From assembly GCF_000612665.1 (NCBI RefSeq), contig NZ_HG942022.1, positions 1 to 64,000 of the forward strand: a stretch of DNA of 64,000 nt. The letters run 5' to 3'. Origin of the DNA: Neobacillus dielmonensis (GTDB taxonomy: Bacteria > Bacillota > Bacilli > Bacillales > Cytobacillaceae). The position numbers and the translations under genes are program-made. Position 1 is the first letter of the stretch. Each line of letters opens with the position of its first letter. Of this stretch, positions 45,064 to 52,410 are shown one piece after another. The notes under the pieces are model-generated. The model did no database searches, was not told the origin of the DNA, and saw only the letters and a program-made list of their open reading frames with translations.

Positions 45064-46134
45064 TTATTTCACACTAAACGTTTTTAACTCATCTTTGGTT
45101 TCAGGAACATCTATAGCACCTGATTTAATTTTTTCAACCCATTCTTGTACTGCTGCATCAATATCTGCCTTGTTTGATACTTTATCATTGATCGGTGCAA
45201 GGCCTACCGCATCTTCCGACAATCCATATAATGTCACTTTACCGCCAGGGAATTTGCCGTCTTTCGTTTTTGTTGCTAAATCCTTAACCGCTACGTCAAC
45301 TCGTTTTAAAGCAGAAGTTAGAACCACATTTTCACCCATATCGGCTTGGTCGCGGTCAACACCAATTGCCCAAAAATCTTGCTCCGGATTTTTGGCTTTC
45401 CGGTCATTGGCTTCCTTGAATAAACCAGCTCCAGTAGCACCAGCTGCGTGGAAAATCACGTCTGCCCCTGATGAATACATTTTAGAAGCGATTGCTTGGC
45501 CAACTTCAGCCCTGTCAAACGCGCCGGCATATTGAACGTCCACTTTTACTTCCGGATTAGCGGCTTTTACCCCAGCCTCAAAACCTACTTCGAAACGTTC
45601 GATTACAGAACTTTCCATTCCGCCAATAAAACCAACCTGATTCGTTTTGGTTGCTTTGGCAGCAGCTACTCCCGCAAGGAAACCAGCTTCTTGTTCTTTG
45701 AAAAGAATACTTGCTACGTTTGGCTGTTTTACTTCTGCATCAACGATGGCAAATTTCGCATCTTTTTGTTGAGTGGCAATTTCTTCAAGAGCTCCCGGCA
45801 TTAAGAATCCAATTGCATAAACTAAGTCAAATCCTTGGCGTACAAGGGTATTTAAGTTTGTAGTATAATCGGCATCTGATTTGGATGCTAGATAATCATA
45901 ACCGCCTTTCCCCTCTTTTAAGCCATTTTCCTTACCGAAGCTTTGGAGACCTTCCCAGGAAGATTGGTTAAAAGATTTGTCATCCACACCACCGATGTCT
46001 GTTACCATTCCGACTGAGAACGTGTTTGCATCGGCTTTGTTTTCTTTGTTGTCGCTACTTTTTCCACAGGCACCTAATAGTGTACCTGCTGCAAGTACAA
46101 GTGATAGTGCAAGACCAAGTTTACGCTTATTCAA
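45064..46134 (-). CDS. BMP-family substrate-binding lipoprotein
   Basis: Extracellular lipoprotein of 356 residues, basic membrane protein family, which binds nucleosides for ABC import (B. subtilis YufN/NupN, PnrA/BmpA). Signal peptide with lipobox LGAC, then VGMVTDIGGVDDKSFNQSSWEGL and GFIGGMESSVIERFEVGFEAG, the standard ligand-pocket segments. No ATPase or permease genes adjoin it, so it is an orphan here, or works with a transporter elsewhere. A near-consensus promoter lies at 46191-46219. Specificity for purine nucleosides is by family. Confidence 0.92.
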   Translation of the reverse strand: MNKRKLGLALSLVLAAGTLLGACGKSSDNKENKADANTFSVGMVTDIGGVDDKSFNQSSWEGLQSFGKENGLKEGKGGYDYLASKSDADYTTNLNTLVRQGFDLVYAIGFLMPGALEEIATQQKDAKFAIVDAEVKQPNVASILFKEQEAGFLAGVAAAKATKTNQVGFIGGMESSVIERFEVGFEAGVKAANPEVKVDVQYAGAFDRAEVGQAIASKMYSSGADVIFHAAGATGAGLFKEANDRKAKNPEQDFWAIGVDRDQADMGENVVLTSALKRVDVAVKDLATKTKDGKFPGGKVTLYGLSEDAVGLAPINDKVSNKADIDAAVQEWVEKIKSGAIDVPETKDELKTFSVK

Positions 46135-46190
46135 TTTAAGTTCCCCCTACGATGATTAAACTCTTGTTTATAAAATAAACAACTGTTTGT

Positions 46191-46219
46191 ATTATAGCTC
46201 TTTAAAATTTTCGGGTCAA
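46191..46219 (-). promoter_or_regulatory. Sigma-A promoter of BMP gene
   Basis: On the minus strand TTGACC, a 17-base spacer, then TATAAT. The spacer holds GAAAATTT, half of a CodY-like box (AATTTTCNGAAAATT); the other half is not conserved. Confidence 0.7.
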
Positions 46220-46464
46220 CACTTTTGACTTTTTTATATGATCTCCGCTGTAGGGGGGCCTATCCACTTTCCTTTTTGATAACAGTTGTAGCCGCCCATT
46301 AAGCTGGTAAGGGCTTGAGCCTAATTTTCCCAAAACACTTTGCAAAAATTAACAACGTCCCTACAATTAATTTACTATAAAGGTACCGGTTTACTCACCT
46401 AAGTAATCGCAAGAATCCTCTATAATCGAATAAATCATGCTCAATCCGACCATTATATAAAGGA
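46220..46464. other. Gene-free stretch
   Basis: About 245 bases between the BMP promoter and the DUF2382 gene. I see no open frame with a ribosome site, no clear hairpin with T-run, and no repeat; it presumably carries the promoter of the DUF2382 gene (TATAAT-like CTATAATCG near 46421). Confidence 0.5.
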
Positions 46465-46995
46465 TTGTTATTAAGATTAAAGGGGGATTTTTTATGGGAG
46501 CTTTTTAATTTCTTTGGCGATGACAAACAAGAAAACACCAATAATGAAAATAACTCAAGTGAGCAAACAACCAACTCAACATCCCAAACCAGTCAAGACG
46601 GGGGAACACTCCAGCTTCATAAAGAAGAGTTAGATGTCACAAAAAACAATGTGGATGCCGGTGAAGTAGTTCTTTCTAAAGAAGTTGTGGAAGAACAAAA
46701 AACAGTTGACGTTCCTGTCATGCATGAGGAAGTTGTCATCAAGCGAACTCCGTTAAACCAAAAGAGTAATGAATCGGTTAGCTCTGGGGAAACGATTCAT
46801 ATTCCTGTTAGCCAGGAACAGGTGCAAGTAAATAAGTACACGGTCGAAACAGAGGAAATTTCTGCTTCGAAACGCCAGGTGGAAGAAACACAACAAGTTC
46901 AGGAAACACTAAAACACGAAGAGGCACATGTTAATACAACAGGAAGTGTGAATATCGTTTCCGATGATACAGGTTTTGAAGATATAAATAGCTAG
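46465..46995 (+). CDS. DUF2382 (YsnF/AvaK-type) stress protein, N-terminus frameshifted
   Basis: DUF2382 protein, 176 residues if begun at the TTG at 46465. The domain spans about residues 48-160, with conserved LQLHKEELDV, VPVMHEEVVIKR, IHIPVSQEQVQV and ETLKHEEAHV. A better ribosome site (AAAGGGGG) serves an ATG at 46494, but that frame stops after MGAF. Removing one T from the run of five at 46502-46506 would join it to FNFFGDD. So the gene is shifted by one base, uses the weak TTG start, or depends on slippage. Relatives are general-stress proteins of unclear biochemistry. A paralogue follows. Confidence 0.75.
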   Translation: MLLRLKGDFLWELFNFFGDDKQENTNNENNSSEQTTNSTSQTSQDGGTLQLHKEELDVTKNNVDAGEVVLSKEVVEEQKTVDVPVMHEEVVIKRTPLNQKSNESVSSGETIHIPVSQEQVQVNKYTVETEEISASKRQVEETQQVQETLKHEEAHVNTTGSVNIVSDDTGFEDINS

Positions 46996-47000
46996 AAGAA

Positions 47001-47041
47001 AAGCGCCTTTTCGTTGTCCCTCAATGAAAAGGTGTTTTTTT
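47001..47041 (+). terminator. Terminator between the two DUF2382 genes
   Basis: AAGCGCCTTTTC / GAAAAGGTGTTTTTTT hairpin with a long T-run. It also overlaps the leader of the second gene, so read-through would be needed for co-transcription. Confidence 0.8.
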
Positions 47042-47067
47042 ACCAAGTCTCATCGGAAGGAGTGATT

Positions 47068-47469
47068 ATGCTGCCTGAAAAACTGAATTCAACCAAAGAA
47101 CGACAAGATGGTGTAACACTTCGGTTACATAAAGAAGAACTAGAAATAAGTAAAAAGCGGATAGAGACAGCAGATGTGAACGTGTATACGAACAAATATA
47201 CCGAAGTAAAAGAAATTAAAGTACCAGTAACCCACGAAGAGCTAGTGATTGAAAAAAGAAACTTAAATGGAAAAAACGATGAAGAACCTGAAATCATTCG
47301 CATTCCTTTAAGTGAAGAAAGAATTGAAGTAACATTAATACCAACGATCCTCGAAGATGTGGAAATCCATAAGAAGCAAACAGAAGAGGTCGTTCGGCTA
47401 AATGAAACCTTGAAAGAGGAAATCCTTCACATCGGTACTGTTGGGGATGTAAAAGTAACTGGAGAATAG
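47068..47469 (+). CDS. DUF2382 stress protein, second copy
   Basis: A 133-residue paralogue of the preceding gene: VTLRLHKEELEI, KVPVTHEELVIEKR, IIRIPLSEERIEV and ETLKEEILHI match the same blocks. It lacks the low-complexity Asn/Thr/Ser linker of the first copy. The frame is open from 47014, but AAGGAG five bases before the ATG at 47068 fixes the start. The upstream terminator suggests separate regulation of the two copies. Confidence 0.82.
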   Translation: MLPEKLNSTKERQDGVTLRLHKEELEISKKRIETADVNVYTNKYTEVKEIKVPVTHEELVIEKRNLNGKNDEEPEIIRIPLSEERIEVTLIPTILEDVEIHKKQTEEVVRLNETLKEEILHIGTVGDVKVTGE

Positions 47470-47489
47470 CAATACAAGATAATCAAAGA

Positions 47490-47545
47490 ACAAATAACCC
47501 GAAAAACAAAGGTAGGCTCCCCTCACTTTTCCGGGTTATTTTTAT
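47490..47545 (+). terminator. Rho-independent terminator
   Basis: AATAACCCG and CGGGTTATT with a long loop, followed by TTTTA; ends the DUF2382 pair. Confidence 0.75.
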
Positions 47546-47659
47546 GACCAAAGCGGCCATAGGGATTTGATTCCCAAGGGATATGAAAAAACTTTGAACG
47601 AAGTACTTGGTGGTAGGAAATAGCAAAGTCTCTTCCATCATAAAGCCTTAATTTCCTAA

Positions 47660-48559
47660 TTAACTGCCAGTTATCAACGGGCAGTCAGGATCATTTGCCC
47701 ACTCATTCATCGAACCGTCATATACGGCCACATTTTTTTGACCGAGAAAATTTAACAGAAGCGCATTCCAGGTAGCAGCAATCCCGCCTCCACAATAGGT
47801 AATCACTTTTTTGTTCGGGTCCAACGCACCCACTTTTTCAAAGGTCTCCCGCAATATGGAAATGTCGTATAATTGCCTTGTGTTCGGGTCGGCGTGACTT
47901 CCAAAGGGGACATTCACGCTGCTCGGAATATGGCCTTTTCGTGGATAAGTGTTGGTTTCGCCGCGGAAATCTTCGGGTGATAAACTATTGATTAGCACGA
48001 TATTTTCATTATCCATGGCTTTTTTGACATCGTCCTTCGTTACCATTAGTTCTGGGCGGCGTTTACCGGTAAAATTGGCAGGAGGATAGTGTTCAGTCTC
48101 CGTTGTAATAGGCCGTCCTTCATCTTTCCATTTATGGTACCCGCCCTCCAGGACGGAAATATCATCAAAGCCTTCATATCGCAGCTGCCAAGCTAATCGG
48201 GAAGCCCATTGGTTAGCAACTACCGGGTTACCTACCAAAGCCCCTTGATCATAAATGACTACATAGGTGCCATCGCCGATCCCTAATTCCTCCATTTTTT
48301 TAACAAATTGTTCACGTGGCGGGACAGTCATAGGGAGCGGGGCCTTAGGGTCGGATAATTCATTCATCAAATCCGCAAACACCGCTCCAGGAATATGACC
48401 TTGATTATAGGCGTCTCTCCCTGACCACATGCCTACTTCTTCACCTTCTTTATCAGGAATTTTTAAAAAAGTGGTAGCGTCGACTAGCCTTAAATTTGGA
48501 TCTTCTAACCGCTCCGCTAACCACTCTGTATTCACGATTAATGGATGCTGCTTACTCAT
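47660..48559 (-). CDS. Thiosulfate/3-mercaptopyruvate sulfurtransferase
   Basis: Two-domain rhodanese of 299 residues. The N-terminal domain (about 8-130, with YNQGHIPGAVFAD) is inactive, with Gln in place of Cys at the loop (YDQGALVGN). The C-terminal domain (about 165-295) carries the active-site Cys in YCGGGIAA. It transfers sulfur from thiosulfate or mercaptopyruvate to cyanide or thiols in the cytosol. The CGGGIAA loop differs from both the classic CRKGVT and CGSGVT forms, so donor preference is unclear. Single gene. Confidence 0.9.
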   Translation of the reverse strand: MSKQHPLIVNTEWLAERLEDPNLRLVDATTFLKIPDKEGEEVGMWSGRDAYNQGHIPGAVFADLMNELSDPKAPLPMTVPPREQFVKKMEELGIGDGTYVVIYDQGALVGNPVVANQWASRLAWQLRYEGFDDISVLEGGYHKWKDEGRPITTETEHYPPANFTGKRRPELMVTKDDVKKAMDNENIVLINSLSPEDFRGETNTYPRKGHIPSSVNVPFGSHADPNTRQLYDISILRETFEKVGALDPNKKVITYCGGGIAATWNALLLNFLGQKNVAVYDGSMNEWANDPDCPLITGS

Positions 48560-48666
48560 TTTTTCCCTCCGTTTATCCTTTCATCAAAATCTTCTTGATT
48601 AAATTTTCCATAAAAATGAAAAGTATGAGTGCTGGTTTAGTTTAAAGAGTTTTTTTACTGGAACTT

Positions 48667-48696
48667 TTGACAATAAAGGAAAGCAGGTCTTATAAT
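48667..48696 (+). promoter_or_regulatory. Near-consensus sigma-A promoter
   Basis: TTGACA, 18-base spacer, TATAAT: both hexamers match the consensus exactly. It lies upstream of the terminator at 48749-48797. Confidence 0.75.
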
Positions 48697-48702
48697 TATT
48701 AT

Positions 48703-48797
48703 AATTCAAAATTTATATTTAATAGGATTGTTACTGACTTTTGCAGGCAAAACCTAAATCGCCCTTCGCACATTTGAAGGGTCGTTTAGGTTTTTTT
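48703..48797 (+). ncRNA. Putative small RNA or attenuated leader
   Basis: From the expected start near 48703 the transcript runs about 95 nt to a perfect-looking terminator, AACCTAAA...TTTAGGTTTTTTT with an inner CCTTC/GAAGG stem (48749-48797). No ribosome site with open frame lies between. It is either a small RNA or a leader that controls read-through into the HAD gene at 48867. Confidence 0.5.
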
Positions 48798-48866
48798 ATT
48801 TTTGAGGATTTTTTGCATACATAGCTTGTAGGGATTTAAAAGAAAAATAGGATAGAAGGTGTAATC

Positions 48867-49704
48867 GTGAAAAAAGCTATTTTCATAGATGTGGATGGTA
48901 CCCTGGTTAATCAAAATGGTGTGGTTCCAGAATCCGCTAAATTTGCTGTTCAAAAAGCTAGAGAAAATGGTCATCTTGTTTTTATATGTACCGGTAGATC
49001 GAAAGCTATCCTATTTCCTGAAATTCTAGAAGTAGGGTTCGATGGTGTTATTGGTTCAGCAGGTGGCTATATTGAAATGAGAGATCAAATACTGTTCCAT
49101 GAACGTGTTAAAAAAGAGGACCTTCAACATGCCTTAGATTTTTTTAATCAGCATGGAATTGATTTTAATTTAGAAGCAAATGAAGGAATATTTGCCGGTA
49201 GAAACAGTAAAAAGCGTATGAGAGACCTTATCGAAAAATTGGTAATGGAAAAACCTGAGGCAAAAGAAGAAATTGAAAAAGGGTTTTCTGCCATTTTATG
49301 ATATGTTAATCGAGGGTGAAGAGCTTATTAGAGAAGATATAAATAAAATTTCCTTTTTAGGCTCCGATTTGCCATTTGAGGTGATAAAAAAAGAACTCGA
49401 AACGAGATTCACTGTCATCCCTAGTACGGTATCTTTTTTTGGAAACAATGGTGGAGAATTATCCATTCCTGGTATTCACAAAGCATCTGGCATTGAAAAG
49501 CTCCTTCAGCATTTAAAAATAGGTAAAGAAGATACTTTTGCGTATGGAGACAGTTTGAACGATTTAGAAATGATCGAATTTGTTCAACACGGTATTGCCA
49601 TGGGCAACGCAAAAGAAGAGGTTAAGCAAGTAGCTGATGACATTACTAATTCACCTGAAGAGGATGGCATTTATAATAGCTTTAAAAAATATGGCCTGAT
49701 TTAA
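48867..49704 (+). pseudogene. Cof-type HAD phosphatase, frameshifted
   Basis: A second Cof-like HAD phosphatase, broken by one frameshift. The first part (48867-49301) carries motif I DVDGTLV and CTGRSK and runs to EEIEKG; the second part, open from 49273 to 49704, continues in another frame with FYDMLIEGEEL, motif IV AYGDSLNDLEMI and the normal C-terminus. Together they make about 279 residues, a complete protein. The shift lies between about 49275 and 49300, where runs AAAAA, GGG and TTTT occur, so one base gained or lost there explains it. Either a recent pseudogene or a sequencing error. Confidence 0.82.
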
Positions 49705-49724
49705 GACATTGCAGCAGTATAAAC

Positions 49725-49750
49725 AGAGACCATCCAAATGGATGGTCTCT
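49725..49750. terminator. Hairpin between convergent genes
   Basis: AGAGACCATCC / GGATGGTCTCT, perfect 11-bp stem with AAAT loop but no T-run; likely a shared 3' hairpin. Confidence 0.55.
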
Positions 49751-49785
49751 GGATTACAAGCCGCTTCTAAAAGGGATTACATCTT

Positions 49786-51270
49786 CTACTTTAAAGAGAC
49801 CCAAACGCTCTTTACTTCTGTATAGTTATTTAATGCATAAGATCCCATTTCCCGTCCAATTCCGGATTGTTTAAATCCACCAAACGGAGAAGCAGCGTCA
49901 AATGCATTATAACAGTTCACCCAAACGGTCCCAGCGCGGAGCTTACTGGCAATATAGTGGGCATTCGCTATATCGCGCGTCCAGACACCAGATGCCAAAC
50001 CATATTCACTATTGTTAGCACGATTAATTAATTCATCTAAATCCTCATATGGCAAAGCAGAAATAACCGGACCAAAGATTTCTTCCTTGGCAATCGTCAT
50101 TTCATCCCGTACATCCGCAAAAATAGTAGGGGAGACGAAATAACCTTCTTCTTGTGGCTTCGTACCGCCCACAACTAACTGAGCCCCTTCATTTATTCCT
50201 TTTTCAATATAGCCTAGTACACGGTTCTGCTGCTCGATGGAAACAAGCGGTCCAATTTCTGTATCTGCATGAATCCCGGCACCTTGCTTAATTTTACTCG
50301 CATGGCTGGCCATGTCAGCTACCACATTATCGAATTGTTTCTTTTGAATGAATACGCGTGAACCGGCACAGCACACCTGTCCTTGGTTGAACATAACACC
50401 ATTCAGCGCACCCGGGATGGCTTTGGTTAAATCAGCATCCGGAAGAATGATGTTCGGTGATTTACCGCCAAGTTCAAGTGTTACGCGTTTCAAAGTTTTG
50501 GAGGCTCTTTCCATAATTAACTTTCCAACTTCAGTGGAACCGGTAAAGGCAATTTTATTAACTAATGGATGGTCAACCAACGGCTGGCCAGCCGTTTCGC
50601 CAAAACCAGGAACAATGTTTACCACACCTGCAGGGAAGCCTGCTTCCTGAATCAATTCAGCTAAGTAGAGTACAGATAATGGAGTTTGCTCCGCTGGTTT
50701 CAGGACAACCGTACACCCGGTTGCTAGAGCAGCACCGAGTTTCCACATTGCCATAAGCAGCGGGAAGTTCCAAGGGATAATTTGGCCAACGACGCCCACT
50801 GCTTCATGACGAGTATAGTTTAAGAATGGTCCATTCACCGGAATGGTTTGGCCAACAATTTTGGTAGACCAGCCTGCATAGTAGCGCATATGCTCGACTG
50901 CCAGTGGAATGTCCGCATTGGTTGTTTCCCGGATTGGCTTGCCGTTATCCAAAGTCTCAATTTGCGCTAGTTCTGCACTGTTTTCTTCCATTAAGTCAGC
51001 AAGTTTATACATAAGTCTGCTCCGCTGGGCGGCACTCATTTTTGACCATGGTCCTTCATCAAATGCTTTGCGGGCCGCCTTTACAGCAAGATCAATATCT
51101 TCAGGGCCAGCTTCGTAAACTGCAGCTAATACTTCACCAGTTGCGGGGTTGTAAGTATCGAAGGTTTTTTGTGATTGACTCTCTACAAACTCACCATTAA
51201 TAAATAGCTTTTTCTTACCAGTTAAAAACCTTTCTACTTTTTCCCTTAAACCAACTGTTAATTGACTCAT
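49786..51270 (-). CDS. dhaS: Aldehyde dehydrogenase, DhaS-like
   Basis: NAD-dependent aldehyde dehydrogenase, 494 residues from the ATG at 51270, which has GAGGAGG six bases upstream (the frame extends to 51285). Catalytic Glu in TLELGGKSPN and Cys in FNQGQVCCAGSR, PWNFPL and FTGSTEVGK are intact. It is the class 1/2-like form closest to B. subtilis DhaS and oxidises a broad range of aldehydes. Single gene; decamer direct repeats at 51420-51457 lie upstream and may bind an activator. Confidence 0.92.
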   Translation of the reverse strand: MSQLTVGLREKVERFLTGKKKLFINGEFVESQSQKTFDTYNPATGEVLAAVYEAGPEDIDLAVKAARKAFDEGPWSKMSAAQRSRLMYKLADLMEENSAELAQIETLDNGKPIRETTNADIPLAVEHMRYYAGWSTKIVGQTIPVNGPFLNYTRHEAVGVVGQIIPWNFPLLMAMWKLGAALATGCTVVLKPAEQTPLSVLYLAELIQEAGFPAGVVNIVPGFGETAGQPLVDHPLVNKIAFTGSTEVGKLIMERASKTLKRVTLELGGKSPNIILPDADLTKAIPGALNGVMFNQGQVCCAGSRVFIQKKQFDNVVADMASHASKIKQGAGIHADTEIGPLVSIEQQNRVLGYIEKGINEGAQLVVGGTKPQEEGYFVSPTIFADVRDEMTIAKEEIFGPVISALPYEDLDELINRANNSEYGLASGVWTRDIANAHYIASKLRAGTVWVNCYNAFDAASPFGGFKQSGIGREMGSYALNNYTEVKSVWVSLK

Positions 51271-51419
51271 AAAATTCCTCCTCAAAATAGTAATCTATGT
51301 ATTTCGTGATGGAAAAATTGAGTAAAGCGTATTAGCGCTCACAAAAAAATGGTAACATTTTAAAAAAAGGAATACAATAAATATCCATATAAATATTCTG
51401 ACAATTCGGTTAAAAACCT

Positions 51420-51457
51420 AACAAAACTTAACGAAACTTAACAAAACACAACAAAAT
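51420..51457. repeat. Four 10-bp direct repeats
   Basis: AACAAAACTT, AACGAAACTT, AACAAAACAC and AACAAAATAT follow each other without gap, one per helical turn, about 150 bases upstream of the aldehyde dehydrogenase start and 100 before the PC4-like gene. Confidence 0.6.
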
Positions 51458-51558
51458 ATTGGTAGGGTAATAATCTAACCATGCCACAATTTCTATGAAA
51501 GTATGGATAGGTTTACTTTGGGAAATAATGAATGGTATTTGAATTAGGAGGCAGGATG

Positions 51559-51774
51559 ATGGCAGAGATTAAATTTGAAATTCATCAAACGATTGCTGTG
51601 CTTTCCGAATCTGCAAAAGGTTGGAAAAAAGAGCTCAACTTAATTAGTTGGAATGGGCGAGAACCGAAGTATGATATTCGGGATTGGTCAGAGAACCACG
51701 AAAAGATGGGGAAGGGTATTACTTTCACAATGGAAGAACTACAAAAATTAAAAGAGGTAATAAATAATTTGTGA
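51559..51774 (+). CDS. YdbC-like PC4-family ssDNA-binding protein
   Basis: A 71-residue protein of the transcriptional coactivator PC4 family as found in bacteria (YdbC). The four-strand sheet and final helix are apparent: KGWKKELNLISWNGREPKYD, RDWSENHEKMGKGITF, then EELQKLKEVI. Relatives bind single-stranded DNA or RNA. TAGGAGG supports the ATG at 51559 (an adjacent ATG at 51556 is possible). Likely monocistronic. Confidence 0.82.
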   Translation: MAEIKFEIHQTIAVLSESAKGWKKELNLISWNGREPKYDIRDWSENHEKMGKGITFTMEELQKLKEVINNL

Positions 51775-51885
51775 GGCTGTTTTCGTGGATATTGTTGTTT
51801 TCTGAATTGAAATACGGATAGAGTGCGTCTTTTAATACTCGTTATCTAATTAGGGTATAATCGACCGGACTTGAGTTCTGTCACA

Positions 51886-52092
51886 TAAAGCTATTTGCTA
51901 CTGGTCTCGTGGCTTTTCAAAGAGTTCGGTCGTTAATAAAGTCTATTAGCTACCGTTCTCGCGATGTTCTCGAGAGTTTGGTCGCTAATAAAGTCTATTA
52001 GCTCCGTTCTCGCGTTGTTCCCGAGAGTTCGGTCGTTAATATTAAACTATTAACTACCGTTCTTACGATCTTCTCGAGAGTTTGGTCGCAAA
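51886..52092 (+). repeat. Four tandem ~52-bp hairpin-forming repeats
   Basis: Units start near 51886, 51937, 51989 and 52039. The best unit reads TATTAGCTACCGTTCTCG, a short loop, then CGAGAGTTTGGTCGCTAATA. Each unit folds on itself: TATTAGC-ACC pairs with GGT-GCTAATA and TCTCG with CGAGA. A single related copy is at 33667-33718 on the other strand. There are no unique spacers, so this is not CRISPR. No coding frame runs through it. Confidence 0.8.
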
Positions 52093-52100
52093 TCTGCTTA

Positions 52101-52148
52101 AAAGGAAACTTGCACAAATGAATCGTATTGTGCAGGTTTCCTTTTTTG
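52101..52148 (+). terminator. Rho-independent terminator
   Basis: AAAGGAAACTTGCACAA / TTGTGCAGGTTTCCTTTTTT, a long near-perfect stem with T-run right after the repeat array. Confidence 0.9.
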
Positions 52149-52410
52149 TTGTTTATTCTAAAAAGTTCATCCATTCCTTTCTAGGTAAATGTAATTATTT
52201 TTCATATAAGAAATTTGGTTTTTAAATAGGGATATATTCATAGTTTCCTAAACTAATAAAAAATGTGTAAAAATATTCCATAGTGAAGTCAAAAAAAACC
52301 ACAGATTTTCAAGTTTTCAGCTATTAGAGTAAAAAAGAATGGATATTTGACGGTTTTAAGATAACCGAAATTGTTTCCATCACCAAATAAAAAAAGGAGG
52401 AGGAAGAAAC
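52149..52410 (+). other. AT-rich upstream region of the polysaccharide locus
   Basis: 262 AT-rich bases with no gene. It holds one GTAAAAAT half-site (52267-52274), the motif shared with 59087 and 60346, and AAAAAAGGAGGAGG as ribosome site of the next gene. No cre or clear promoter pair was found. Confidence 0.4.

Noticed and set aside
46197-46213. Full CodY box in the BMP promoter
   Set aside because: Only one half of the 15-base consensus is present.
51886-52092. Tandem repeats as a CRISPR array
   Set aside because: Units follow each other directly at about 52 bases with no unique spacers and no cas genes nearby.
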